From Kiritimatiellia bacterium (GTDB lineage Bacteria > Verrucomicrobiota > Kiritimatiellia > JAFGHX01): a stretch of 41,057 bases of DNA. The stretch lies in NCBI GenBank assembly GCA_016929905.1, contig JAFGHX010000044.1:1-41057 (forward strand), in the 5' to 3' direction. Position numbers and translations under genes: made by a program. The notes under the pieces were generated by a model. It did no database searches. It had not been told where the DNA came from and saw only the letters and a program-made list of their open reading frames with translations. Shown in pieces: positions 23,424 to 31,097 of this stretch. Within the stretch, counting starts at the first letter, position 1. Each line of letters begins with the position of its first letter.

Positions 23424-25745
23424 GTGAAACTCGATCGAGAGCCGGCGGTACCGGCTCGGCGCGGACGGGAACGGCTGCGTCGGAAGCGGTTTGTCACGTT
23501 CATGACGGCGGCGGTTTGCACCGGTCTCGCCGGCTACGCCGTCCTCCGGGCGTGCATCCCCCGATACGAAGGGGACCTGGACGACTACCGGGCTTCCGTG
23601 CGGATCTTTGACCGGAACGGGCGTTTGCTGCGGATGACCTGCGGGCCGGACGACACGTTCTGTGTGCCCGTGTTCGGCGCCGCGAAAGGCGCCTGGCTCG
23701 CGCCCGCGGTTGTCGCGGCTGAGGACAAGCGTTTCTACCGGCACGACGGCGTGGACCGGTTGGCCCTGTGCCGTGCGATGGGGCAGAACCTCGCGGCCGG
23801 CCGCGTCGTGTCCGGCGCGTCGACGATCAGCACGCTGGTGGTCAAGCTGACCGAACCGCGGCCCCGCACCGTCTGGACGAAAATTGTCGAAGCCCACCAT
23901 GCCGGCGTGCTGGAGCGGAGCCGGACCAAAGAACAGATTCTGGAACAGTATCTGAACCGGGCGCCGTTCGGCTCCAACCTGCGCGGCATCGAGGCGGCGG
24001 CCGGGCGTTGGTTCGGCAAGCGGGCCGCGGACCTCAGCCTTTCGGAAGCCGCGCTGCTCGTGGGACTGCCTCAGGCGCCTTCGGCGCTGAGACCGGACCG
24101 CTACCCGGCGCGCGCGCGGCGCAGGCGCGACTACGTTCTGGACCGGATGCTGGCCTGCGGCTTCATTGCCGACTCGGAATGGCGGCAGGCGCGGGCGGCG
24201 CCGGCCGCCGTTCGGCCGGCGGCGAACCCGTTCGAGGCGCCCCATTTCTGCGACCTGTTGCTGCGGCGCTATGGGGGCCGCCACGTGCTGCGCAGCACTC
24301 TCGACTCCCGCCTGCAGTCCGTGGGCGAAACGGCCCTGCGGACCCGGCTGCGCGAGCCGGGCTGGGCCGGTATTCGAGGCGGCGCCGTCGTGATTCTGGA
24401 CGTGGAGAGCGGAGCCGTCAGAGCGATGATCGGCTCGCCGGATTTCGGGGATGAAACGAAAGGAGGACAGGTGAACGGGACTATGTCGCGTCGTTCGCCA
24501 GGCTCCGCTCTCAAACCCTTTGTCTATGCGCTGGCCATGGATCTGGGCCTGTGCACGCCCGGTCGCGTCGTGGCCGACGTGCCCATGTCGTTTCCCGGCT
24601 ACAGCCCGGAGAATTTCGACCGGACCTACTGCGGGCCGGTTTCCGCGCGCGAGGCGCTGGTGCACTCGCTCAACATCCCGGCGTTGGACTACACGCAGCG
24701 CGTGGGGCAAGAGGCCTTTGTCGCCTGCCTGCGCCGGCTGGGCCTCTCGACGCTGGACCAGCCTGCGGGCCACTACGGGCTCGGCATCGTCGTGGGCGGT
24801 TGCGAGGTGAGTCTGCTCGAACTCGCCAACGCGTACGGCTGCCTGGCGCGCGGCGGCGTCTACCGCGCGGCCCGGTTCCTCGAGACGGAAGAAGCCGCGC
24901 CCGGCGCGCGCGTCTTCTCCGCGGAGGCCGTGTACATGATTACGGATATGCTCGGCGGGGACGAACGCGTGCGGGAGGCAATCGGGCACACGGCCGATAC
25001 GCGTGCCCCGCGCGTGGCCTGGAAGACCGGCACGTCCGCCGGCGGCCGGGACGCCTGGACGATTGCCTATAACCCGGACTACGTGGTGGGCGTCTGGCTG
25101 GGGAACCCCGACGGGCGGCCGTCGCCGGCGCTGGTCGGCGGCACGGCGGCGGCTCCCGTCGCGCTGGATGTGTTCCGCCGCCTCTACCCGGACGGCCCGG
25201 GCCCGTGGTTCGAGCGGCCGGACGGCCTGCAACGGCGCGCCGTCTGCGCCAGAACCGGCGGCCTGCCGAACGGGACCTGCCCCACTCTCGCAACGGACGA
25301 CTACATCCCGGGCGTTTCGGCCTCGTGCATGTGCGACGTGCACAGGCGCGACGGACCGGCCGGCTCGCCCGTACGGGAGGTGTGGCCGCCCGCCGTGCAT
25401 ACTTTCCTCCGCACACACGGCATGTGCGAGACCGGCGTCGAACAGGCTTCAGCCGCCGGCGTGACCCGCCCGCCGTCAACCGCCGCCCGCCTGCATATCC
25501 GGGAACCGGCCGACGGCGAGACCTTTCGCCTCATGAATTCCGACCTGTGCGGCCGCCAGGGCGTGAGACTCGTCGCCGTCACCGATGCACCCGCATCCGA
25601 CCTGCACTGGTTCGTCGACGGCGAACGGCACGCAACGGCCTCGGCCGCACGGCCCGTCTTCTGGGCCCCGCGCAAGGGACGCCACGCGATCAGTTGCTGC
25701 GACAATCGCGGCCGATCGGACCGCGTGACCGTCACCGTCGAATGA
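23424..25745 (+). CDS. pbpC: Penicillin-binding protein 1C (bifunctional)
   Basis: 773 residues from a GTG. A cytoplasmic basic tail, one membrane anchor (about 25-45), and a GT51 transglycosylase domain with the catalytic E100 in AAEDKRFYRHDGVD. The transpeptidase domain has S361-A-L-K364 (RSPGSALKP), the S-L-N motif (VHSLN) and K534-T-G-T. The C-terminal BiPBP_C domain (about 685-773) is that of PBP1C, not PBP1A. Class A PBPs polymerise and cross-link peptidoglycan; PBP1C is usually linked to repair and to the neighbouring alpha-2-macroglobulin. The gene is only one base downstream of the macroglobulin stop, so both are translated from one mRNA. Several cysteines near 612-640 (CARTGGLPNGTC...SCMCD) are usual for the end of this family. 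Confidence 0.95.
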   Translation: MKLDREPAVPARRGRERLRRKRFVTFMTAAVCTGLAGYAVLRACIPRYEGDLDDYRASVRIFDRNGRLLRMTCGPDDTFCVPVFGAAKGAWLAPAVVAAEDKRFYRHDGVDRLALCRAMGQNLAAGRVVSGASTISTLVVKLTEPRPRTVWTKIVEAHHAGVLERSRTKEQILEQYLNRAPFGSNLRGIEAAAGRWFGKRAADLSLSEAALLVGLPQAPSALRPDRYPARARRRRDYVLDRMLACGFIADSEWRQARAAPAAVRPAANPFEAPHFCDLLLRRYGGRHVLRSTLDSRLQSVGETALRTRLREPGWAGIRGGAVVILDVESGAVRAMIGSPDFGDETKGGQVNGTMSRRSPGSALKPFVYALAMDLGLCTPGRVVADVPMSFPGYSPENFDRTYCGPVSAREALVHSLNIPALDYTQRVGQEAFVACLRRLGLSTLDQPAGHYGLGIVVGGCEVSLLELANAYGCLARGGVYRAARFLETEEAAPGARVFSAEAVYMITDMLGGDERVREAIGHTADTRAPRVAWKTGTSAGGRDAWTIAYNPDYVVGVWLGNPDGRPSPALVGGTAAAPVALDVFRRLYPDGPGPWFERPDGLQRRAVCARTGGLPNGTCPTLATDDYIPGVSASCMCDVHRRDGPAGSPVREVWPPAVHTFLRTHGMCETGVEQASAAGVTRPPSTAARLHIREPADGETFRLMNSDLCGRQGVRLVAVTDAPASDLHWFVDGERHATASAARPVFWAPRKGRHAISCCDNRGRSDRVTVTVE

Positions 25746-25799
25746 GGGGAACCGTCAAGCTTGGGCGGAGGTCTGGCAAAAGTGACCGCCTATCGGGAC

Positions 25800-26588
25800 A
25801 TGATTGAGGCCGGCGGCTCGCGAGGACGCTCGCCCTCCAACGGGTCCATCCTTGACCCATCGCGCGCGTTTGGAGGGCGAGCGTCCTCGCGAGCCGCGTA
25901 TGCCCTCGCAGGCGTCTTGGCCCTGCTGGCGTGCGGTTGTGCGCCGCCCGGCCGCTCGTCGGTGAGCGGACCCGGCACGGCGCAGAAGTATGGCGAGGCG
26001 AAGTGCCTGGTACGCGCCGAACGCGGGAAGATGCGCCGGCGCCTGGCCCTCGCGCGGAATGCGGCGGAGAAGAAGCGGGTCTTGGCGCAGACGCGCCACG
26101 CCCTGCGCGAGTTGGTCGTCGATACGCTGATCCCGCACTGGTACGGCACGCCCTGGTCTTTCAACGGCACAACGCAGACTCCGCGAAAGGGCAAGATCGC
26201 CTGCGGCTATTTCGTCACCACCGTCCTGCGCGACGCCGGCCTCGATATTGACCGAGTCAGACTGGCGCGGGCGCCGTCCGAAGCCATGATCCGGGAACTG
26301 ATTGGAAGCGAACACATACGCCGCTACAGCAATTGGCCGGTCGCCGACTTCCGGAACGCCGTCTTGAAATGGGGGGCTGGGCTCTACATCGTCGGGCTCG
26401 ATACGCATACCGGGTTCGTCTTCTGCGACGGGCATCGCGTCTTCTTCATCCATTCGGCCGCGCGCGGTGTCGTCCGCCAGCCGTTCGGCGAATCCCCCGA
26501 AATGGTCGCTTCGCGCTACCGCGTGCTTGGCAAGCTCAGCGCCGATGAGGCACTCGCCTCAAAATGGCTGAGCGACCCGGGCGGCTGA
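25800..26588 (+). CDS. Lipoprotein with NlpC/P60-like (papain-type) fold
   Basis: 262 residues from the ATG at 25800; the frame also has a TTG at 25761 and a GTG at 25782. The signal peptide is AAYALAGVLALLAC45G, with C45 the likely lipidated residue. The mature part holds a cysteine-protease-like triad C135 (KIACGYFVTTVLRDAG), H203 (LDTHTGFV) and H218 (VFFIHSA), with an upstream YGTPWSFNGTTQTPR. This arrangement is found in a small conserved family that I cannot name precisely; activity on peptidoglycan peptides is possible but unproven. Residues 5-33, between the start and the hydrophobic core, are encoded entirely by a 27-bp inverted repeat element. It follows pbpC by 54 bases in the same direction. 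Confidence 0.65.
   Translation: MIEAGGSRGRSPSNGSILDPSRAFGGRASSRAAYALAGVLALLACGCAPPGRSSVSGPGTAQKYGEAKCLVRAERGKMRRRLALARNAAEKKRVLAQTRHALRELVVDTLIPHWYGTPWSFNGTTQTPRKGKIACGYFVTTVLRDAGLDIDRVRLARAPSEAMIRELIGSEHIRRYSNWPVADFRNAVLKWGAGLYIVGLDTHTGFVFCDGHRVFFIHSAARGVVRQPFGESPEMVASRYRVLGKLSADEALASKWLSDPGG
25814..25896 (+). mobile_element. REP/MITE-like palindromic element inside a lipoprotein signal sequence
   Basis: A perfect 27-bp inverted repeat (25814-25840 and 25870-25896; arms begin CGGCTCGCGAGGACG and end TTGGAGGG on the partner) with a 29-base loop that has its own small stem GGGTC...GACCC. In translation the arms read GGSRGRSPS and GGRASSRA, a peptide pair I know from many PVC genomes as the read-through of a dispersed palindromic repeat. 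No transposase is nearby. Confidence 0.75.
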
Positions 26589-26720
26589 GCGGCGCCGCGG
26601 TGTGGATACACTCACGTGTGTACAGCAGGCTTCACCAACCGCGTGCCGCATAGCCGGCGCCCAGGGCGCGCACCGAGGCCAGGGCTGGCGTTCGGTGAAC
26701 GCCGCCCGACGTGCGTTGCG

Positions 26721-26750
26721 TTCGACTCGCGCCCTTACGCGCGCTATACT
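26721..26750 (+). promoter_or_regulatory. Promoter of the alpha/beta hydrolase, probably leaderless mRNA
   Basis: TTCGAC (26721-26726), 18 bp, TATACT (26745-26750). Only seven bases separate the -10 box from the ATG at 26758, so transcription should begin at or one or two bases before the start codon. Confidence 0.5.
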
Positions 26751-26757
26751 GGTCCGT

Positions 26758-27792
26758 ATGCGCACTCGCCCGTTCAGAGTCCCGCGTTCCCGCGCCAGGC
26801 GCGTGATGGCCGGCGCCGCCGTTCTGGCCCTGGCCGGATTCGTGCTGTTGAATGCCAGCGCCTTCATGCACGCCTACCGCATGACCCATTTCGCGCAGGC
26901 GGGCACCCGTACGGCGAGTCCGGAGCGCCTCTCCGTCGTCCAGAAGGCCGGTGTCCTGCTGACGGGTGTGCGCATACCGAAACCGCGGCTGGGCGGCTCA
27001 CCTGCCGATCACGGGCTCAGCGGTGAAGAGGTGCGGCTGACGACGCCGGACGGGATCGATGTGGCCGCCTGGCACGTGCCGGTTCAGGATGGGCTGGGCA
27101 CAGTCGTCCTGTTCCACGGGTACACCAGTTGTAAGGCCGCTCTGCTCCCGCAGGCGAAGCTGTTCCACGCGCTGCGGTGGGACGCGCTGCTCGTGGATTT
27201 CAGGGGCTGTGGCGATTCGTCGGGGCGGGTGACGACGCTCGGCGCGCTCGAAGCGCGCGACGTGGCCGCCGCCGTTGACTGGCTCCGCCTGCGCCGGCCC
27301 GGCCGGCCGATCGTGCTGTTCGGCCGGTCCATGGGTGCGGTGGCGGTCCTGCGCGCTATCGCGACGCAGGCCGTGGCGCCCCCCGCCGGGCTCGTCCTGG
27401 AGTGCCCGTTCGACCGGCTGCTGACCACCATCACGCATCGGTTCCGCGTGATGGGCGTGCCCGCTTTCCCCTCGGCACATCTCCTGGTCTTCTGGGGCGG
27501 GGTCCAGCATGGGTTCAACGGGTTCGCGCACAACGGCGTCGACTACGCCCGCGCCGTGTCGGGCCCCGCCCTCGTTCTGCACGGCGCCGACGACCCGCGG
27601 GTGCAGGTCGCCGAAGTGGAAGCCGTGCGCGCCGCGCTGGGCGGGCCCGCTCAGCTCCATATCTTCAAGAACGTCCCTCACGGTTCCTACATCGAAGCCA
27701 ACCCCGCCGAGTACCGCCGTGTCCTCAGCCGATGGCTGGCGACGCTAACGCTTCCGAAACACGAACAAGACATCCCGGATCGACGGCAGTAA
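26758..27792 (+). CDS. Membrane-anchored alpha/beta hydrolase
   Basis: 344 residues. A basic N-terminus (MRTRPFRVPRSRARR) and one hydrophobic segment (about 17-36) make a signal anchor. The hydrolase fold shows the oxyanion turn VVLFHGYTSCKA, the nucleophile elbow G-R-S191-M-G, the acid D278/D279 in LHGADDPRV and H308 in VPHGSY. The nearest familiar group is the BEM46/YqkD-like family of serine hydrolases with unknown substrates. It has its own promoter and no ribosome binding site, consistent with leaderless translation. The upstream gap (26589-26757) shows no gene. Confidence 0.88.
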   Translation: MRTRPFRVPRSRARRVMAGAAVLALAGFVLLNASAFMHAYRMTHFAQAGTRTASPERLSVVQKAGVLLTGVRIPKPRLGGSPADHGLSGEEVRLTTPDGIDVAAWHVPVQDGLGTVVLFHGYTSCKAALLPQAKLFHALRWDALLVDFRGCGDSSGRVTTLGALEARDVAAAVDWLRLRRPGRPIVLFGRSMGAVAVLRAIATQAVAPPAGLVLECPFDRLLTTITHRFRVMGVPAFPSAHLLVFWGGVQHGFNGFAHNGVDYARAVSGPALVLHGADDPRVQVAEVEAVRAALGGPAQLHIFKNVPHGSYIEANPAEYRRVLSRWLATLTLPKHEQDIPDRRQ

Positions 27793-27805
27793 GACGCTCC
27801 GCCCG

Positions 27806-27826
27806 AAAGTTTCGGGGCAAGTTCTC
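27806..27826 (-). repeat. Decayed copy of the AACTTGCTCGAG repeat
   Basis: On the minus strand: GAGAACTTGCCCCGAAACTTT, i.e. one recognisable 12-bp unit AACTTGCCCCGA and the start of a second. It lies between the hydrolase and TPR genes. Confidence 0.45.
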
Positions 27827-27869
27827 CTTCGGCCGCGGCCGCGGCCGCCTTGTGCCGCATCTTCCACCC

Positions 27870-27898
27870 TTTACGTTTCGGACGAGCCGTCTTAGAAT
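27870..27898 (+). promoter_or_regulatory. Promoter of the TPR membrane protein
   Basis: TTTACG (27870-27875), 17 bp, TAGAAT (27893-27898), ending ten bases before the ATG at 27909. The leader would be only a few bases long. Confidence 0.5.
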
Positions 27899-27908
27899 CG
27901 CCGCCACG

Positions 27909-29975
27909 ATGACGCGGAGCCGTTACCTCATCCCGGCGCTCTTGGTCCTGGCAACCGGCGTTGTCTTCCTGCCCGCCTTTCGGCACGGGTTCGTGCTGAT
28001 GGACGACAACTTCAACGTGTTCGAGAACCCCGCCTTGAATCCGGTGTCGTGGCACGGCGTGCTCCAATTCTGGACGCACCCGGTCGAACACCACATGTAT
28101 CCGCTCACGTCCACGTTCTGGGCGGCGCTGGCTGCGGTCTCCCCGCGTGACGCACGCGGCGTGCTGCAGCCCGGTTTGTTTCACGCGCTCAACGTCGCCA
28201 TGCACGCGCTCGCGGCCCTGCTCGTCTTCGCCGTCGCCCGTACGTGGCTGCGCGCGACGGCGGGGCCGGCAGGCAAGGGGGTGTCGCGCGACGGGCTGTT
28301 CGCCCGGGCCGCCTGTGCCGGCGCGCTGCTCTTCGCCGTGCATCCCGTTCAGGTGGAGGTCGTCTCCTGGGTCACGGGCGGCAAGGACGTGCTGGCCGGG
28401 CTTTTGTCGCTTACCGCGCTCTGGCAATACCTGCGGTTCAGAGAGGCGCAGGGCGGCGGCGCGGGTGAACAAACAGACAGTGGCGCAACGAGCGAGATGG
28501 CCGGGCCGAAGAAGGGCCTCAGGGAAGAAGCGAGACCCCCTCTCCCCGCGGGGGAGAGGGCCGGGGTGAGGGGCCGGCCGTCCGCCGCGACGCGCCATGC
28601 CGTGGCGGCGACGGCGGCTTTCGCACTCGCCGTTGTGGCCAAGTCGACCGCCGGGTTCCTGCCGCTGCTCGCCTGCGCGCTCGGCTCCGCGTTCGGCCCG
28701 GAGCGGAACACGGCGTTGCGCGGCCCGGGCGCGCGGCTGCAGGCCGAATGGCGGCGCAACGGCGTGCTGCTGCTCTGGGTTCTCATGGCGCTGCCTTGGC
28801 TCTTGCTGGCCAAGTATTCGCAACCCGAACGGCTCATCAACTACATCCCGCGCGTCTGGACCCGGCCGCTCGTGGCGTGCGACGCCATCGCGTTCTACCT
28901 CTACAAGCTGGCCGTCCCGTGGTCGATGGGGACCGACTATGGGCGGTCGCCCCTCGTCGTGTTGAGCCGCGGCTGGATCTTCCTCACCTGGCTGGTGCCG
29001 GCCGGGCTGCTGGCGCTGGTGGCCGGCAGCGGCCGGCACCGGACCCCGCTGCTGGTGTGCGCGGGCGTCTTCGTGGCCGGCCTGTTCCCCGTGCTCGGCT
29101 TGATCCCTTTCCGTTTCCAGGATTACTCGACCGTGGCGGACCGCTACCTCTACGTCGCCATGCTCGGGCCCGGACTGGCCGCCGCCTACTGGCTGGCCGC
29201 CGTCGTCGGCGATCGGAAACGGCGTGCGGCCGCCGTGGCCGCGGTCGCCGTGCTGGCCCTGCTCGGCGTCAGGAGTCTGCTCCAGACCCGGGTCTGGCGT
29301 GAGGACCGCACGCTGTTCACCCACGCGCTGGACGTCAACCCGCGGAGCTACATTTCTCACCACACGCTCGGCATTCGCGCGGAACGCCGGAACGACATTG
29401 CGCTGGCGGCCGCCCATTTCGAGGAAGCCATCCGCAGACGGCAGGATTTCCCGCCGGCCTACATCAAGCTGGGGGCCATGCAGGCGCGGCTCGGGCGGCC
29501 GGCCGACGCCATCCTTCGTTTCCAACAGGCGATCCGCATCGAGCCGGGCAACGTCGATGCGCGCAATAACCTCGGCACCGTGCTCGCCGCTCAGGGGCGC
29601 ATGGCGGAAGCCATGGCGCTGTTTTCCGAGGCGGTCACGATCGACCCGCACAGCGCCGGCACGCACTACAATCTCGGCGTCGCCCTGGCCGGCATGGGGA
29701 AGACGGATGAAGCGCTCGCACAGTACGCGGATGTGCTCAGGATCAACCCCCGCCACGCCGAGGCGCACAACAACAGCGGGGCCCTCCTCCAGCGCCGCGG
29801 AGAATGGGATCGCGCCCTCTTTCACTACGCGCAGGCCGTGCGGCTCGATCCCGGCTACGCCGAGGCGCACTACAACCTTGCCTGCGCGCTGCGGCATGCC
29901 GGCCGTACGGCCGAGGCCGCCGTCCATTTCTCCGAGGCGCTCAGGCTCAACCCCGGCCTCGGGCAGGACCGCTAG
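27909..29975 (+). CDS. Multipass membrane protein with C-terminal TPR repeats (PMT/TMTC-like)
   Basis: 688 residues. About ten transmembrane segments in the first 450 residues. The first loop has the family-like acidic motif FVLMDDNFNVFENP and later HPVQVEVVSWVTGGKDVLAGLLS, seen in bacterial TPR proteins related to GT-C glycosyltransferases such as TMTC. The C-terminal 230 residues are five to six TPR units (LAAAHFEEAIRRRQDFPPAY, AILRFQQAIRIEPGNVDARN, AMALFSEAVTIDPHSAGTHY and so on). A role in protein O-glycosylation is possible but inferred. A REP-like palindrome is inserted in frame at 28538-28577, in a loop between membrane segments (REEARPPLPAGERAGVRG). No ribosome binding site precedes the ATG. 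Confidence 0.85.
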   Translation: MTRSRYLIPALLVLATGVVFLPAFRHGFVLMDDNFNVFENPALNPVSWHGVLQFWTHPVEHHMYPLTSTFWAALAAVSPRDARGVLQPGLFHALNVAMHALAALLVFAVARTWLRATAGPAGKGVSRDGLFARAACAGALLFAVHPVQVEVVSWVTGGKDVLAGLLSLTALWQYLRFREAQGGGAGEQTDSGATSEMAGPKKGLREEARPPLPAGERAGVRGRPSAATRHAVAATAAFALAVVAKSTAGFLPLLACALGSAFGPERNTALRGPGARLQAEWRRNGVLLLWVLMALPWLLLAKYSQPERLINYIPRVWTRPLVACDAIAFYLYKLAVPWSMGTDYGRSPLVVLSRGWIFLTWLVPAGLLALVAGSGRHRTPLLVCAGVFVAGLFPVLGLIPFRFQDYSTVADRYLYVAMLGPGLAAAYWLAAVVGDRKRRAAAVAAVAVLALLGVRSLLQTRVWREDRTLFTHALDVNPRSYISHHTLGIRAERRNDIALAAAHFEEAIRRRQDFPPAYIKLGAMQARLGRPADAILRFQQAIRIEPGNVDARNNLGTVLAAQGRMAEAMALFSEAVTIDPHSAGTHYNLGVALAGMGKTDEALAQYADVLRINPRHAEAHNNSGALLQRRGEWDRALFHYAQAVRLDPGYAEAHYNLACALRHAGRTAEAAVHFSEALRLNPGLGQDR
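28538..28577 (+). repeat. REP-like palindrome inside the TPR gene
   Basis: Arms CCCTCTCCCC (28538-28547) and GGGGAGAGGG (28551-28560), a perfect 10-bp stem with a three-base loop, followed by CCGGGGTGAGG. This is the widespread CCCTCTCCCC/GGGGAGAGGGCCGGGGTGAGG element of many bacterial genomes, here kept in frame (PPLPAGERAGVRG). Confidence 0.75.
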
Positions 29976-30300
29976 TTGGCGGAGCAAGGACGGAAGAATT
30001 CGCGGGTCATAATCGCACTCGTAATCGCGGATCCAGGGGCGGAGCGGGGGCCGGCTCCGCCGCGACTTTGCCCTCGTGCCTCGTGGCTTCGTCGGGCACG
30101 GCCGGGATCAGAGATTAGGAGTGAGAGTAGGATCCGCGACGGCCGGACCTAATGCCGGCCGCCAGCAAGCGGCTCCACGAGACGCGCTTACAGCGTGCTC
30201 GTGAGCCGCAGTCGTCAGAGGTCACAGCCGCGCGGGAGAACCCGCTGACCTCTCATCGCCGACCTCCGAGCTCTCGGTGGCAGGCGACGCCCGCGCTCGG
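29976..30300. other. Gene-free region with a series of five hairpins
   Basis: 325 bases between convergent genes. Hairpins in order: GGCGGAGC/GCTCCGCC (30038-30061); GGCCGG/CCGGCC (30141-30160); a stem of 16 bp with two single-base bulges (30169-30185 with 30193-30209, seven-base loop); AGAGGTCA...GCGGG-AGAA-CCCGC-TGACCTCT (30217-30253); and CCGAG-CT-CTCGG (30266-30277). In addition CGCGGATCC (30026-30034) and GGATCCGCG (30130-30138) are inverted copies that bracket an ATTACGA/GATTAGGAG-like stretch. It may be a structured RNA, a bidirectional terminator region or a pile-up of repeats. Confidence 0.5.
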
Positions 30301-30921
30301 TCACGGGGTCCCGTAACTCGGACGGCCTTCCTTGATCATCTTGATCTCTTCGTCAGGATTCACGGGAAAGTCGAAGACCTTGCCCAGTTCGACGGCCAGT
30401 TCCGGAAAGGTTGGACTCCGGAGCACGTCTTCCTTCGTATAGGAGTGCGTCAGGCTGTAGGCCCCGTTCTCCAGCAGGAACACCTCCACCAGCCATGGAT
30501 AGGGCGTGACCAGCCAGACTTCCTTTACACCGGCTCTTGCGTAGAGTGCCATCTTGTGCACGCGGTCGTGCAGCATGGACGAGGGCGACAGAATCTCGAT
30601 GACCAGCGTTGGCGGGCCGTCAATATGGGTCGGCTTGATCCTGTCGGACGCGCAGACGATCGCCACGTCGGGCTGCACGATGTCCTCGTCCGAAAGCTTC
30701 ACGTCAGTGGGTGCGACGAAGACGTGACATGGCTTCTCCTGGAAATGCCGGTGGAGCTGTGCCGAGATCGCCACCAGAACCGTCTGATGCCGCGTGCCCG
30801 GCGCCGGCGTCATGTCAAACGCTTGGCCTCCAATAATCTCCCAGCGTACGTCGTCGGGCCAACTCCGATAGTCAGCCCAGCCATAACGCTGCCGTTTCGC
30901 GTGTCCGCCGGCGTCAGACAT
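30301..30921 (-). CDS. Uma2 family (DUF820) putative endonuclease
   Basis: 206 residues, a normal length for the family. The PD-(D/E)XK-like core shows D85 in IVQPDVAIV and E109 in TLVIEILSPSS, followed by KMALYARAGVKEVWLV. Earlier motifs are WPDDVRWEIIGGQAFDMTPAPGTRHQ and VAPTDVKL. Uma2/DUF820 genes are abundant in cyanobacteria and PVC MAGs; nuclease action is predicted from the fold and the biological role is unknown. GGGAGGG on the minus strand stands about eight bases before the ATG at 30921. It is divergent from the aldo/keto reductase. Confidence 0.9.
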   Translation of the reverse strand: MSDAGGHAKRQRYGWADYRSWPDDVRWEIIGGQAFDMTPAPGTRHQTVLVAISAQLHRHFQEKPCHVFVAPTDVKLSDEDIVQPDVAIVCASDRIKPTHIDGPPTLVIEILSPSSMLHDRVHKMALYARAGVKEVWLVTPYPWLVEVFLLENGAYSLTHSYTKEDVLRSPTFPELAVELGKVFDFPVNPDEEIKMIKEGRPSYGTP

Positions 30922-31015
30922 CCAGGGCCCTCCCGCTTTCTGTCAGTTTGCCACCTCCGAGCGGCTCATGCAATTCGATCCTCATCCAGCCGGCCGAAAA
31001 AAAGGCGGGAAGATA

Positions 31016-31043
31016 TTGACATATAGGAATATATACATAGAAT
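31016..31043 (+). promoter_or_regulatory. Strong AT-rich promoter of the aldo/keto reductase
   Basis: Perfect TTGACA (31016-31021), 16 bp, TAGAAT (31038-31043), inside an A/T-rich island (about 31010-31055) that stands out from the GC-rich surroundings. The spacer holds TATAGGAATATATA. GGAGG at 31087-31091 precedes the ATG by six bases. Confidence 0.7.
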
Positions 31044-31097
31044 GATTAACGAGCAAGCGAAAGCAACGAGGGCTTTCATCCGGAGAGGAGGCGGACG

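Noticed and set aside
20588..23521. A 977-codon minus-strand frame
   Set aside because: Antisense of the alpha-2-macroglobulin thioester region; no domain is visible.
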